A stretch of 64,000 bases of DNA from Drosophila persimilis (Eukaryota; Arthropoda; Insecta; Diptera; Drosophilidae): contig NW_020825351.1 of the NCBI RefSeq assembly GCF_003286085.1, forward strand, positions 1-64,000, written 5' to 3'. The translations under genes were made by a program, and so were the position numbers. The first letter of the stretch is position 1. Every line of letters starts with the position of its first letter. Below, in pieces: positions 26,197 to 35,353 of this stretch. The notes beneath the pieces were generated by a model. It was not told the DNA's origin and did not search any database. It saw only the letters and a list, made by a program, of their open reading frames with translations.

Positions 26197-27984
26197 ATGG
26201 AGACGAAACGGCTCACCCACGAGGACAGGAAGAAGAAGATGGAGGATCTGAGGGCGTTCTTGGAGGAGCAGCAGGCGATAGTGGGGGAGGGGGGCTACCG
26301 CGCCAAGGCTTCTCGTCAGCGACGGGCGTCCGTGCTCTCGCGTGGCGACGAGGAGGATTGGTGCGATGGCTCCCAGTTCCTCCAGCTGTTGGCCTCGCCG
26401 TTAGTATCGCCGGCGCCGTCGGGCCACGACTCCGTGTCACCGACGGTATCCTCGGACGAGGGGGTCGGGGAGAGCGACGACGACGTTATTTGCATCGACG
26501 GTCCACGCGCCCCAACCGCCCAAGAAAAGGCCAGAGTGAGAAGGCCGCTGACCCCGCGCGACCGGGGCGAAGCATTGAAACGGAAATTCCAGGAGGCGAC
26601 GGCGGAGGAGAAGCGCCGGATCCGCCGGGTGCTGGAGGCGGCACGAATGATCCGACGGCGGAGGGACGAGCGGCTGGAGGCGCGGCGGCGACAGGAGGGA
26701 AGGAGCACCAGGAAGGAGGAGCCCGGCCACGAGAGCGACGAGGCGCCGCCACCCCCGCCATTCCGAGTGGTACTGCCGCCGATGCAGTCCCGGGCCGACG
26801 AGGCGGGAGCCGAGGGGGCGCAGCCCCCGGCCAGGGGCGAGCGGGCCACGAATCCCGAGGCCGAATGGCAGCGGCGACTGCAACAGGCCGAGGAGGAGGA
26901 AGGCGAATTGTGGCAGCCTACGCCACCAGCCGAGGACGAAGAGGGCCCCGAGAGGCGGCCACCGCAAATCGAGGAGGAGCAGCACCAGCAACAACAGCAG
27001 CACCAGCATCAGCAGCACCAGCAGCAGCAGCCGCAGCAGCAGCAGCAGCAGCAGCAGCACCAGCAGCAGCAGCAGCAGCAGCATCAGCAGCGCCAGCAGC
27101 AGCAGCAGGAGAAGGGGCAGTGGCAGCAGCAGCCACAGTGGAGGGGACCGGAGGCGGCCGTAATAGGGCCATACGTGTCGCAGGAGGTGCGGACCGCCGT
27201 GCGCCAGGGGATGGTTTGGCACCATCAGACCCTGCACATCACGTGGGCCTCGGGGCCCGCCCCGTGCGAGACCCAGCCAGAGACCGGCGCCCGGGTATGG
27301 GAAGAGAGCCCCCTCGGTAGCAACGACAGGGACCCGCGGAGGAGAAACCCCAAACCGGATCCCGCGACGACGGAGGCAGAGGAGGCGGCGACGACGGAGG
27401 CAGAGGAGGCGGCGACGGCGGAGGCAGCGGAGGCGGCGACGAACGACGCAGCGGAGGGCCCGGCAACGGCGACCACAGCGGCGACGGCGGAGGCAGCGGA
27501 GGCGGCGACGGACGACGCAGCGGAGGGCCCGGCAACGGCGACCACAGCGGCGACGGCGGAGGTAGCGGAGGCGGCGACGGACGACGCAGTGGAGGGCCCG
27601 GCAACGGCGACCACAGCGGCGACGGCGGAGGCAGCGGAGGCGGCGACGGAACACGCGGAGGTCGAGGCGTGGGAACGCGGGCCGTGGGTGTGGCCCGCGC
27701 CGGAGAGGGCGGTCGAGCGCCCAGCCCTGAAGAGGCAGGCCTCCTGCCCGGAGCCCCATACAAGACCCAAGCGGCCGGCCCTGCAACGGCAGAGCTCAGC
27801 ACCAGCAGCCACGGGCCACTGGAAGGCGATCCCGCGGGAGGAGTGGCCGGCGGCAGTGAGCCGCGCACAGGCCCAGATACGCCTCGTGGGCAGACGGGTA
27901 AAAAAATTGGTAAGCGAGCGAGGTACGCGGTACCGCATCTCCATGTCGGCCACGCGCACGGAGGTATTCCGAGAACAGAAATAA
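26197..27984 (+). CDS. Third ORF of the gypsy-type element, 595 codons, function unknown
   Basis: The ATG follows an A-rich run (AAAAAAAATGG), a favourable insect start context. The N-terminus is charged (METKRLTHEDRKKKMEDLRAF). An acidic stretch follows (ESDDDVICID, about residues 90-100), then an Arg/Glu-rich helix-prone segment. A Gln/His tract encoded by CAG/CAC/CAT codons spans residues 262-304. Near residues 405-485 a 23-residue Ala/Thr-rich unit (69 bp) is repeated about 3.5 times. The C-terminal 80 residues are basic (RRVKKLVSERGTRYRIS). I see no signal peptide, transmembrane segment or furin-like site, so it does not resemble an envelope protein. It is the only long frame of this element with no visible frameshift. 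It is not recognised; an accessory, nucleic-acid-binding or host-derived protein are all possible. Confidence 0.65.
   Translation: METKRLTHEDRKKKMEDLRAFLEEQQAIVGEGGYRAKASRQRRASVLSRGDEEDWCDGSQFLQLLASPLVSPAPSGHDSVSPTVSSDEGVGESDDDVICIDGPRAPTAQEKARVRRPLTPRDRGEALKRKFQEATAEEKRRIRRVLEAARMIRRRRDERLEARRRQEGRSTRKEEPGHESDEAPPPPPFRVVLPPMQSRADEAGAEGAQPPARGERATNPEAEWQRRLQQAEEEEGELWQPTPPAEDEEGPERRPPQIEEEQHQQQQQHQHQQHQQQQPQQQQQQQQHQQQQQQQHQQRQQQQQEKGQWQQQPQWRGPEAAVIGPYVSQEVRTAVRQGMVWHHQTLHITWASGPAPCETQPETGARVWEESPLGSNDRDPRRRNPKPDPATTEAEEAATTEAEEAATAEAAEAATNDAAEGPATATTAATAEAAEAATDDAAEGPATATTAATAEVAEAATDDAVEGPATATTAATAEAAEAATEHAEVEAWERGPWVWPAPERAVERPALKRQASCPEPHTRPKRPALQRQSSAPAATGHWKAIPREEWPAAVSRAQAQIRLVGRRVKKLVSERGTRYRISMSATRTEVFREQK
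26980..27108 (+). repeat. CAG-rich trinucleotide tract in ORF3
   Basis: Mostly CAG codons interspersed with CAC, CAT and CAA, encoding a Gln/His-rich stretch. Long pure runs, such as that near 27033-27057, are prone to length change. Confidence 0.9.
27409..27650 (+). repeat. 69-bp in-frame tandem repeat in ORF3
   Basis: The segment starting GCGGAGGGCCCGGC recurs at 27451, 27520 and 27589, exactly 69 bp apart, with partial units on either side. It encodes a 23-residue Ala/Thr/Glu repeat. Because the period is a multiple of three, copy-number change would preserve the frame. Confidence 0.9.
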
Positions 27985-28358
27985 AGGAAACCGGAGAAGA
28001 GAAGAAAAAGGGGGGGGGGGGGGGGGGGGGAGGCAGAAGAAACACAAAAAGAAAAAAAGGGCAGAACACGCGGGAGAATATGAATAAAGAGAAAACAGAA
28101 AAAACAAGAAAACGGAATATCGACTGGGGGGGGAAGTATCGAGTGGATCGCAGAAGCGCCCCTACACCTTATCGATAGGCGGGAGTCGGCGCCAGCCAGA
28201 AAAGTGCAAGGGCTGGCAGCGCCGCCCGAGCTAAGGCGCCAGAGGGCGCCAGACCGCCGGCGATCCCAGGTACAACAAAGGGCGCGCGCAACTTCGGGCC
28301 GTTTGAATGAGGAAAGCCCACCCCATCCCGAGATCGCGGAAAACGGAAGTATTCCGCT
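27985..28358 (+). other. 3' non-coding region of the gypsy-type element with 21-G homopolymer
   Basis: No gene is seen. A run of 21 G lies at 28010-28030 and is likely to be unreliable in length. The remainder is purine-rich and leads into the polypurine tract. Confidence 0.6.
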
Positions 28359-28377
28359 ACGGGAAGAAAGAGGGGGG
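28359..28377 (+). other. Polypurine tract of the gypsy-type element
   Basis: Directly before the 3' LTR, the plus strand reads ACGGGAAGAAAGAGGGGGG, almost pure purine. Such tracts survive RNase H and prime plus-strand DNA synthesis. Confidence 0.85.
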
Positions 28378-29246
28378 TGTGAGGAACCAGGGTTCCCACA
28401 GGCCGAGTGCGACCAAGAGCACAGTCGGATAAAAGCTGACGGCTGGCCGGATAAGGCGAGGGTCAAGCCAGACGCCCACGGTTATCCGGATGCGGCGAAG
28501 AGGCCAAGGGCCTCGAGAGGGGAAGTGCCCTGCTCTCGGAGAGAGAGAGGCACGAGAGGCAAAGGAAACGGCGGGATCGGGCCGGCAATAATCTGGCGCA
28601 TGACCAAATAAGGGCAGGGGATCACGCCACCGGCCAGGCCCCGTTACGAAGGCCATGGAAACCAGGAGACGGCGATGGAAAACTACCGACGCCGAGCCGG
28701 GGCCTGGCAAGGGGCTATAAAAGGAGGTAGCGGCGTCGAAGCGGCTCTCTTTTCACGCGGATAAGTAAGCGCGCGCGCACGTTGAGACCCGGTCGAAACG
28801 CAAGAGTGATACTCGGTACGAAACAAAGAAGTGTAGTGAAGTGTAGCAGCAGGCAGACAGGCCCCGCCTGCCCCCCAGAGTAAGTCTAAATTAAGTGAAG
28901 ATCCCCGTACGCCGGCGGAAGCTAGGAGGGGAGTGCGAGACGTGGAGTGCGGATTCGAGTGGCGGACCAAAGCAATAGCGGAGGTCAACTTGCCCCAATC
29001 AATAGCCTCGACGCTGCCACACCCGACGAGAGCCCCCGCGCGGTGGAGATCGGTAGTTAAGAGAAACTGTAACACCTAGCCCTAAGTCCTAATAGAATTG
29101 CGAATAAAGCGAAATTCAAATACAAAGAAAAGGAAAGTCTTATCATTTGTCGTTGGGGGCAACAATAAAAATACGTTGCCGCGAATCTGCCGACCGCTGA
29201 GCAAGCCCAGCAAACTCAAGCGGGCCCAAAAAGCAGGTTCGTTACA
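28378..29246 (+). repeat. 3' LTR of the Ty3/gypsy-type element
   Basis: 869 bp, the same as 19614-20482 as far as I can compare by eye. It provides the AATAAA signals for 3' end formation. The satellite resumes immediately after it with the duplicated ATAT. Confidence 0.95.
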
Positions 29247-30028
29247 ATATTAAGAAACATATATATACGCATATAAAATATACAGACATTGCCGGCTAAG
29301 TATATTCCCCATATCATATGAAATAAATTAATAATTTTTCATTATAAAATTTTCATATGAAATATACTATTCACGAGACTACCACTCCCTATATAGGTTT
29401 TCTGCCACGCTTTCCGCAAATCGGGTATTTTTACTTGAGAGTGATTCTTAAAAATAGTTTCTTTTCGTATTTTAATACCAAATACTATACTATCACTTCA
29501 AAATTATTCATATATAGTAAGAAACATATATATACGCATATAAAATATACAGACATTGCCGGCTAAGTATATTCCCCATATCATATGAAATAAATTAATA
29601 ATTTTTCATTATAAAATTTTCATATGAAATATACTATGCACGAGACTACCACTCCCTATATAGGTTTTCTGCCACGCTTTCCGCAAATCGGGTATTTTTA
29701 CTTGAGAGTGATTCTTAAAAATAGTTTCTTTTCGTATTTTAATACAAAATACTATACTATCACTTCAAAATTATTCATATATATTAAGAAACATATATAT
29801 ACACATATAAAATATACAGACATTGCCGGCTAAGTATATTCCCCATATCATATGAAATAAATTAATAATTTTTCATTATAAAATTTTCATATGAAATATA
29901 CTATGCACGAGACTACCACCCCCTATATAGGTTTTCTGCCACGCTTTCCGCAAATCGGGTATTTTTACTTGAGAGTGCCTCTTAACAATAGTTACTTTTC
30001 GTATTTTAATACAAAATACTATACTATC
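29247..30028 (+). repeat. Satellite array 2: about three 267-bp monomers
   Basis: A short satellite segment lies between the gypsy-type 3' LTR and the copia-like 5' LTR. Monomers carry variants not typical of array 1 (GATTCTTAAAAATAG, ATACCAAATAC and TATATAGTAAG). The last is shared with a monomer in array 3 near 43220, which links this segment to array 3. Confidence 0.95.
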
Positions 30029-30235
30029 TGTTAAAAATGTAATCGATACTATTGTTTGAATAAGCAACAATTATCTGGCAACACGGTATTGTATCGTGCT
30101 CATAATGTATATACCACTTTACTCACTCTCAAATAAACGTTTAACCGAACCACTACGTGTCTCTTGTATCAGCTCCGTTTTATATATCGCTTATATATAG
30201 AACGGTAAACTAAAACGGTACAATTATATCCAACA
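30029..30235 (+). repeat. 5' LTR of copia-like A, copy 1
   Basis: Starts TGTTAAAAATG and ends ATCCAACA. It differs from its partner at 39294-39500 at one position noticed by eye (ACACGG versus ACACTG). It contains AATAAA in CAAATAAACG near 30133. Confidence 0.95.
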
Positions 30236-30237
30236 TT

Positions 30238-30251
30238 GGTTATGGGCCCAG
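30238..30251 (+). other. Primer-binding site of copia-like A, copy 1
   Basis: GGTTATGGGCCCAG is complementary to the anticodon arm of initiator tRNA-Met (CTGGGCCCATAACC). Drosophila copia is known to prime with an internal fragment of this tRNA, not with its 3' end. Confidence 0.88.
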
Positions 30252-30360
30252 AGTTCGTTGTTTCGGCTTAATAACAGACTAAAAAGCGTCTGGGTTTGAG
30301 TGTCGGTTGTGCTAAATTGTCAACAGTTATTTTGTGCATACACGCGGAACAATTAGCAAC

Positions 30361-30425
30361 ATGAATTTGTCAAATCAAATCGAAAAACTTGATGAGGGCA
30401 ATTACAGTGTATGGCATATGGCCAT
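30361..30425 (+). pseudogene. gag: Gag N-terminal fragment of copia-like A, copy 1
   Basis: The ATG at 30361 begins MNLSNQIEKLDEGNYSVW, a typical copia Gag start. After 21 codons and two bases the frame is cut by element B, whose target duplication is GCCAT. The frame resumes in phase at 35354. Confidence 0.85.
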
Positions 30426-30629
30426 TGTTAAAGTTATTTTATTTGTAAGACAGCAGAATATCAGTATACAGAATTATATGTGCTTCCGAGTAACATACGC
30501 AAGAGAGAGACACCGAAAAGGGAACATCGATATACAGAACATCGATATGAGAACATCGATATGCAGCAGGGCACATGCGCAGTGTTGTTACAGATCAATA
30601 TCTAATTATCGTGGCGGTCACTTTGAACA
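30426..30629 (-). repeat. 3' LTR of copia-like B, copy 1
   Basis: On the plus strand it begins TGTTAAAG and ends TTTGAACA. It differs from the partner LTR at one noticed site (ATCTAATT versus ATATAATT). An AATAAA signal lies near 30435-30445 on the minus strand. It contains three clustered CGATA motifs. Confidence 0.94.
30528..30561 (-). promoter_or_regulatory. Cluster of three CGATA motifs in the B LTR
   Basis: ACATCGATAT-type repeats place CGATA at 30528-30532, 30543-30547 and 30557-30561, spaced 15 and 14 bases. In Drosophila, clustered CGATA motifs bind BEAF-32, and the related TATCGATA binds DREF. Whether either factor binds here is unknown. The same cluster is in every B LTR in the window. 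Confidence 0.4.
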
Positions 30630-30638
30630 CTCCTCCTC
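30630..30638 (-). other. Polypurine tract of copia-like B, copy 1
   Basis: On the minus strand GAGGAGGAG immediately precedes the 3' LTR, as expected for plus-strand priming. Confidence 0.8.
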
Positions 30639-30701
30639 AACACAACGCATGTTTACAAACTTTAAATATACTTAACTAATATTCAATAACATGTCAAGCA
30701 C

Positions 30702-33700
30702 TTATAAACGATCTTTTAAACCAAATGCGAATACAAATTTATGGTGCTTAACCTTGGCTAAGTTCTTTGTGAGGACATCTGCTATCATCTCATCGGTTGG
30801 CAGATATGCAATGTTGACTTCACCTCTCTTGAGAACCTCTCGAATATGATGTATCTTGACGTCGATGTGCTTTGTACGTGCATGAAACATGGGGTTTCTA
30901 GCAAGCTGCTGTGCTCCAATGTTGTCGCCGTACATCTGAATAGCTGACTCCTTGGATATCAGCTTTAAGTCAATCAGTAGGCTGCGAAAGTATATCGCCT
31001 CTTTTGCTGCAGATGATAAGGCTATGTACTCTGCCTCCGTGGAACTGAGGGCAACCGTCGATTGCTTTCTTGACTCCCAAGAAACCGCTCCTCCTGCCAA
31101 CATGCATACATAGCCAGTGAATGACTTTCGGTTCGTCATATCACTTGCCCAATCTGCATCAACAAAACACACAATTGCCTTTCCTTGCTTTGTGTAGCAT
31201 ATCTCCCAGTCGATAGTTTTTGCCAAATATCGAAGGATGTGCTTGGCTGCCGCTTCATGCTCGGAATGAGGATCCTTGTTACGTTGTGCTAATTTGTTCA
31301 CCGAATGCGCAATGTCTGGGCGAGTCATAACAGCAAGATAAGATAACTCTCCAATTAGCTTTTGGAACGATGTGATGTCGACCCTGCGGCAATCCTCTTT
31401 GTTGCATGCCACCTGGTAACCAGCTTCAAGAGGCGTGGACGTCTGTCGACAATCTTTCAAATTGTACTGTTCGAGCAACTCTCTAATATATTTCCGTTGG
31501 CTGATTGAAATCGCACCCGTACTGCCTTCACGTTTCACCTCAATACCTAAAAAGTATTGCATAGGCCCGATGTCAACCACATCAAATTCTGCTGCGATCT
31601 TTATCTTGATATCAGATATATCATCTAGGTCCTTACACGCCAAAATAATGTCATCTACGTAGACAGCTATTAGACACATATTTTTACCTGGCTTACGATA
31701 CAGACAGGGTTCGTTGACAGTCGGTATAAAACCAATGCGTCTCAGCGTTGCATCCAACGTAGAGTTCCACACTCTTCCTGATTGTTTTAGGCCATATATA
31801 CTTTTGTGAAGCCTCAAAACGTGATTTGGGTGAACTTCGCTGATGAAGCCCTCAGGTTGTCTCATAAAAACCTCATCTTCCAATTCGCCGTTGAGATACG
31901 CCGTGACAACATCCATTTGATGTAGGTGGAGACCATGTTCGACTGCAAGTGCAATTATCAACCTGATAGTTGCGTGGCGTACAACTGGTGCAAATGTTTC
32001 CTTGTAGTCGATCCCGTAGCGTTGGCTACAACCTTTCGCCACCAGACGTGATTTGAGCCTGTTCACGCTTCCATCCGGATTGGACTTAACTGCGTAAACC
32101 CATCTGCATCCAATGGACTTTTTCCCGCTAGGCAATTTAGTAAGCGACCACGTGCCGTTCTTCACGAGAGATTCGTACTCGTCCTTCATTGATGCTTTCC
32201 ATATCTCGCCTTCAGTAGACCGTTCAGCTTGTGCGTAGTTTTGTGGAACTTGTACGTCTGCTGCCAGTTTCGTCCTGGTTTGCCCGTCCGTACTATGGTT
32301 GGGCGTCCTGGTCCTCTTATTGGTTCTGGAATTACAAGAATGTCATTACTAGACCTAATCTCCTCCTGATTTTCTGGCTCATTTTCTGGATCTTTAAATT
32401 GCTCGCTATCCATTTCGGGTTCTGCGTTCTGGTTTTGTTGAACCTCAATTGATGATATGTCATTGGAACATGATGCATCTAGTTTGCCCCCTTCAGGTTC
32501 TACAAAAATGACATCCCTACTCTCTACGAGTTTCCTGGTTTCTTTACTGACCAAACGGTATGCTTTGGCCGTATCCGAGTAGCCCACCATTATATACTCT
32601 AAGTCTTTCTGTGCGAACTTTGATTTCTTTGTTTTATCTAGAGCTATCGCTACTGAGCCAAAAACTCTTAAATGCGATACCACTGGCTTTCGACCTGTCC
32701 ATATTTCAAAAGGTGTCACCCCGCTCAAGCAGCTGCTTGCCACTCTATTTCGCAAATACGTGGCAGTTCGAATCGCTTCTGCCCAATAGCATTCACTCAA
32801 CCCAGCATGCAGCAGCATACTTCTTGCCATTTCTACCAATGTTCTGTTGGCCCTTTCTGCAACTCCGTTTTGTTGAGGTGTATATGGCACTGTTAAGTTT
32901 CGCTTTATTCCATTTTTCCATTTTGGTTTAGGTAATTGTCAAAAACGTTTGATATGTATTCTCGGCCATTGTCGCTTCGTAAAACCTTGACTTTTCTCCC
33001 AGTTTGGCACTCAACTTGACTTTTAAATTCTTTAAAAGCCTCGAAAACCTGATCTTTGGTTTTTAGGAAACTTACTGATACATATCTTGAACAATCATCA
33101 ATAAATGTGGCGAAATATCGATTGCCTCCCATTGACTGCTTTTGCATTGGACCGCATACATCAGTATGTATTAAGTCTAGAACGCCCTTTGACCTGTTTG
33201 TGCTCGATTGAAATGGTTGCACGCAAATTTTACTTTTTGCGCATGTTGCACACACTTGTTTTGGCTTGTATATGCCCTTGAGACCTATTACCATCTCCTT
33301 GTTAACCATTTCCTTTAATGCGTCAAAATGTACATGTCCGAACCTATTGTGCCATTTGAATGCATCTGCCTCAACATTTACAATGTTCATACACTTTTCC
33401 TGATTGTCCTGAACCATAAACAATCCATTTTCCAGATGTGCCTTTATAACTATTTTTCCGTTTTCAAAAATCATCGCTTGATTTTTCTCAAACACAACTT
33501 TTTTTCCATGTTTTAATAGTTTTGTGACCGATATAAAATTGTACTGCAAATCTGGTACCAAGATAACATTTTCCATCGTAACGGATCTATCACCGAACTT
33601 TACTTGAACAGTTCCATGCCCTTCAGCAATAAGTGATTTACCGCCGGCTAAAAATACTTTTTGATTATCTTCCGTGAACGACACAAAGCGTTCCTTGTCA

Positions 33701-34608
33701 CAACATAGATGCGCCGTTGCGCCACTGTCTATGCACCATGCATTTAACATCTGGTCATTCGGCTTAGCTAAACTTAGGATTGGTACATATTTTTCTGGTT
33801 CCACTTTGTCATATTCGGTTACGCAAAGCATTGTACCCAATCTTTCCCCGCTTTTACTGTTTGCGCCCTTGTTGTTTGCTTCTTCCTGCTTGCTTTTAGC
33901 ACGGCATTCCGATTTAAAATGGCCTTCCTTTCCGCACTTAAAACACTTTTTGCCCTTCTTAAAGTTTTTCTTAAAATTGTTGTTGTCATAACTGACGTGT
34001 AGTTCCGCGCTACTTGTAATTTCCTTGCTAATTCTATCTTCCTGCCTATTCGCTTCTTCAGAAATTTTTATTTTTAGCATGCTCAAGCTCGGCAAATCAT
34101 CTCGCGTCTCAATCGCAACAACAAAACTTTCATACGATTTAGGCAAACCATTTAGCAACACAACTGATAAGATCTTTTCATCAACCTTTATGTTGACCTC
34201 TGCTAAAGCCTCGTGTACCACCTGGAATTTCCGCAAATATTCCTGTGCACTTATACCATCCGACATTTTTAACGTCAACAATTGTTTAATTAAAAACACT
34301 ACCCTTGCTGGTCCGCTTGGCCTGTGAATTTTATTTAGCTTTTGCCATGCCTGTGACGACGATACACAATTTTTAATATTGTTTAGTTGGGTCGATTTAA
34401 CACAAAGTAAAATTGACGCCAACGCCTTTTGATCCTTTAGTTCAAAAGCTGCACGTTGCTCACTTGTTGCACTTTCACTAAGCTCAATTTTACCACTGAC
34501 GATTGGCCACAAATCATTTTGTATGAGAACACTTCTCATCAAAACTTCCCATGTGCTATAATTGTTTTCGTCCAGTTTCTCAATATTGAAATTCATATTT
34601 CCACTCAT
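30702..34608 (-). pseudogene. gag-pol: Gag-Pol of copia-like B, copy 1, frameshifted twice
   Basis: Minus strand. The frame 34608-32905 begins MSGNMNFNIEKLDENNYS and holds copia Gag, a CCHC knuckle (CFKCGKEGHFKSEC), the protease motif DSGATAH, the GAG-pre-integrase block (WHNRFGHV) and the first two integrase Asp residues (HTDVCGPM, RSDNGREY). An 8-bp tandem duplication near 32908-32924 ends that frame. The frame 32890-32186 carries the integrase Glu (AERANRT). A net 31-bp deletion near 32268 breaks it. The frame 32189-30702 carries the reverse transcriptase (YVDDIILA) and RNase H (VDADWASD, SSTEAEYIAL). The breaks are visible by comparison with copy 2, which is undamaged at these two points. 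Confidence 0.93.
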
Positions 34609-35135
34609 TTTTTATACTTATTGTCCCACAGTGCAAAATTTGTAACTGTCGATCGTCTCATGCACAAAGCAACTACGACGACAATACTGTTGTCCGTGTC
34701 TTTCTTTTGTTTTTTTCGTTTTCTTTTAAGTATCCCCCCGAATTGCTATTTACACACACACACTCGCGATTTTCTATGCCTTGGTATACACACTTTTGGG
34801 TATACACACTCGCCGTTTTGTGGGGCTTGGCATACGCACTTTTTGGTATACACACTTGAGTCTCCGTTCGCTTTTGTGTTTCTTGATCCGTTGGGACTGC
34901 TTTATTTTGGACTTTAAACCACGGCAACGGTCCGATTCGCTGCAAAATTCTAATCAAAAAACACAATGCGAATCTCCGTTGAATTTGTTCAACTTGTTCT
35001 TTTGCCTTTCTATGTACACACATAACCCCAATGAGTCTATGCCATTTTTTTTAGCACTGCTTTTCACTAAGCACCAAACAATGTTTATTGTTTCTCACTG
35101 TTTCTGTTTTATACTGTTTCTGGGTGAATTGGTGT

Positions 35136-35149
35136 CTGGGCCCATAACC
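35136..35149 (-). other. Primer-binding site of copia-like B, copy 1
   Basis: On the minus strand GGTTATGGGCCCAG follows the 5' LTR. This is the same initiator tRNA-Met anticodon-arm match used by element A. Confidence 0.87.
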
Positions 35150-35353
35150 TGTTAAAGTTATTTTATTTGTAAGACAGCAGAATATCAGTATACAGAATTA
35201 TATGTGCTTCCGAGTAACATACGCAAGAGAGAGACACCGAAAAGGGAACATCGATATACAGAACATCGATATGAGAACATCGATATGCAGCAGGGCACAT
35301 GCGCAGTGTTGTTACAGATCAATATATAATTATCGTGGCGGTCACTTTGAACA
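35150..35353 (-). repeat. 5' LTR of copia-like B, copy 1
   Basis: 204-bp partner of 30426-30629 with the same three CGATA motifs. The copy of GCCAT that follows completes the target duplication and forms an ATG at 35357. Confidence 0.94.

Larger units (their letters stand above)
19614..29246 (+). mobile_element. Full-length Ty3/gypsy-type LTR retrotransposon, 9633 bp
   Basis: Two 869-bp direct LTRs (TGTGAGG...TTACA) flank a primer site, gag, pol in the order PR-RT-RH-INT, a third ORF and a polypurine tract. The insertion duplicates ATAT (19610-19613 and 29247-29250) inside a satellite monomer. The interior is GC-rich and unlike the AT-rich satellite around it. The tRNA-Lys(CUU)-type primer site and third ORF recall the Osvaldo/Ulysses group of insect gypsy elements, but that placement is inference. 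LTR identity implies recent insertion. Gag and pol each carry one frameshift, so this copy looks defective or contains consensus errors. Confidence 0.95.
30426..35353 (-). mobile_element. Copia-like LTR retrotransposon B, copy 1, nested in A
   Basis: 204-bp LTRs at 30426-30629 and 35150-35353 flank a minus-strand copia-type gag-pol. The target duplication is GCCAT (30421-30425 and 35354-35358) within the Gag sequence of A. The primer site is at 35136-35149 and the polypurine tract at 30630-30638, both in minus-strand orientation. The coding region has two frameshifts compared with the second copy. Confidence 0.96.

Noticed and set aside
26139-27320. Overlapping 393-codon Gly/Ala/Arg-rich plus-strand frame
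   Set aside because: Out-of-frame reading of the same repeats, with a later decay in composition. ORF3 at 26197 has the better start context and a structured C-terminus.
26437-28466. Long minus-strand frames opposite ORF3 (Leu/Arg/Pro/Ala-rich)
   Set aside because: They are shadows of the CAG and GCG repeats read in other frames. Composition follows the repeats and no domain is seen.
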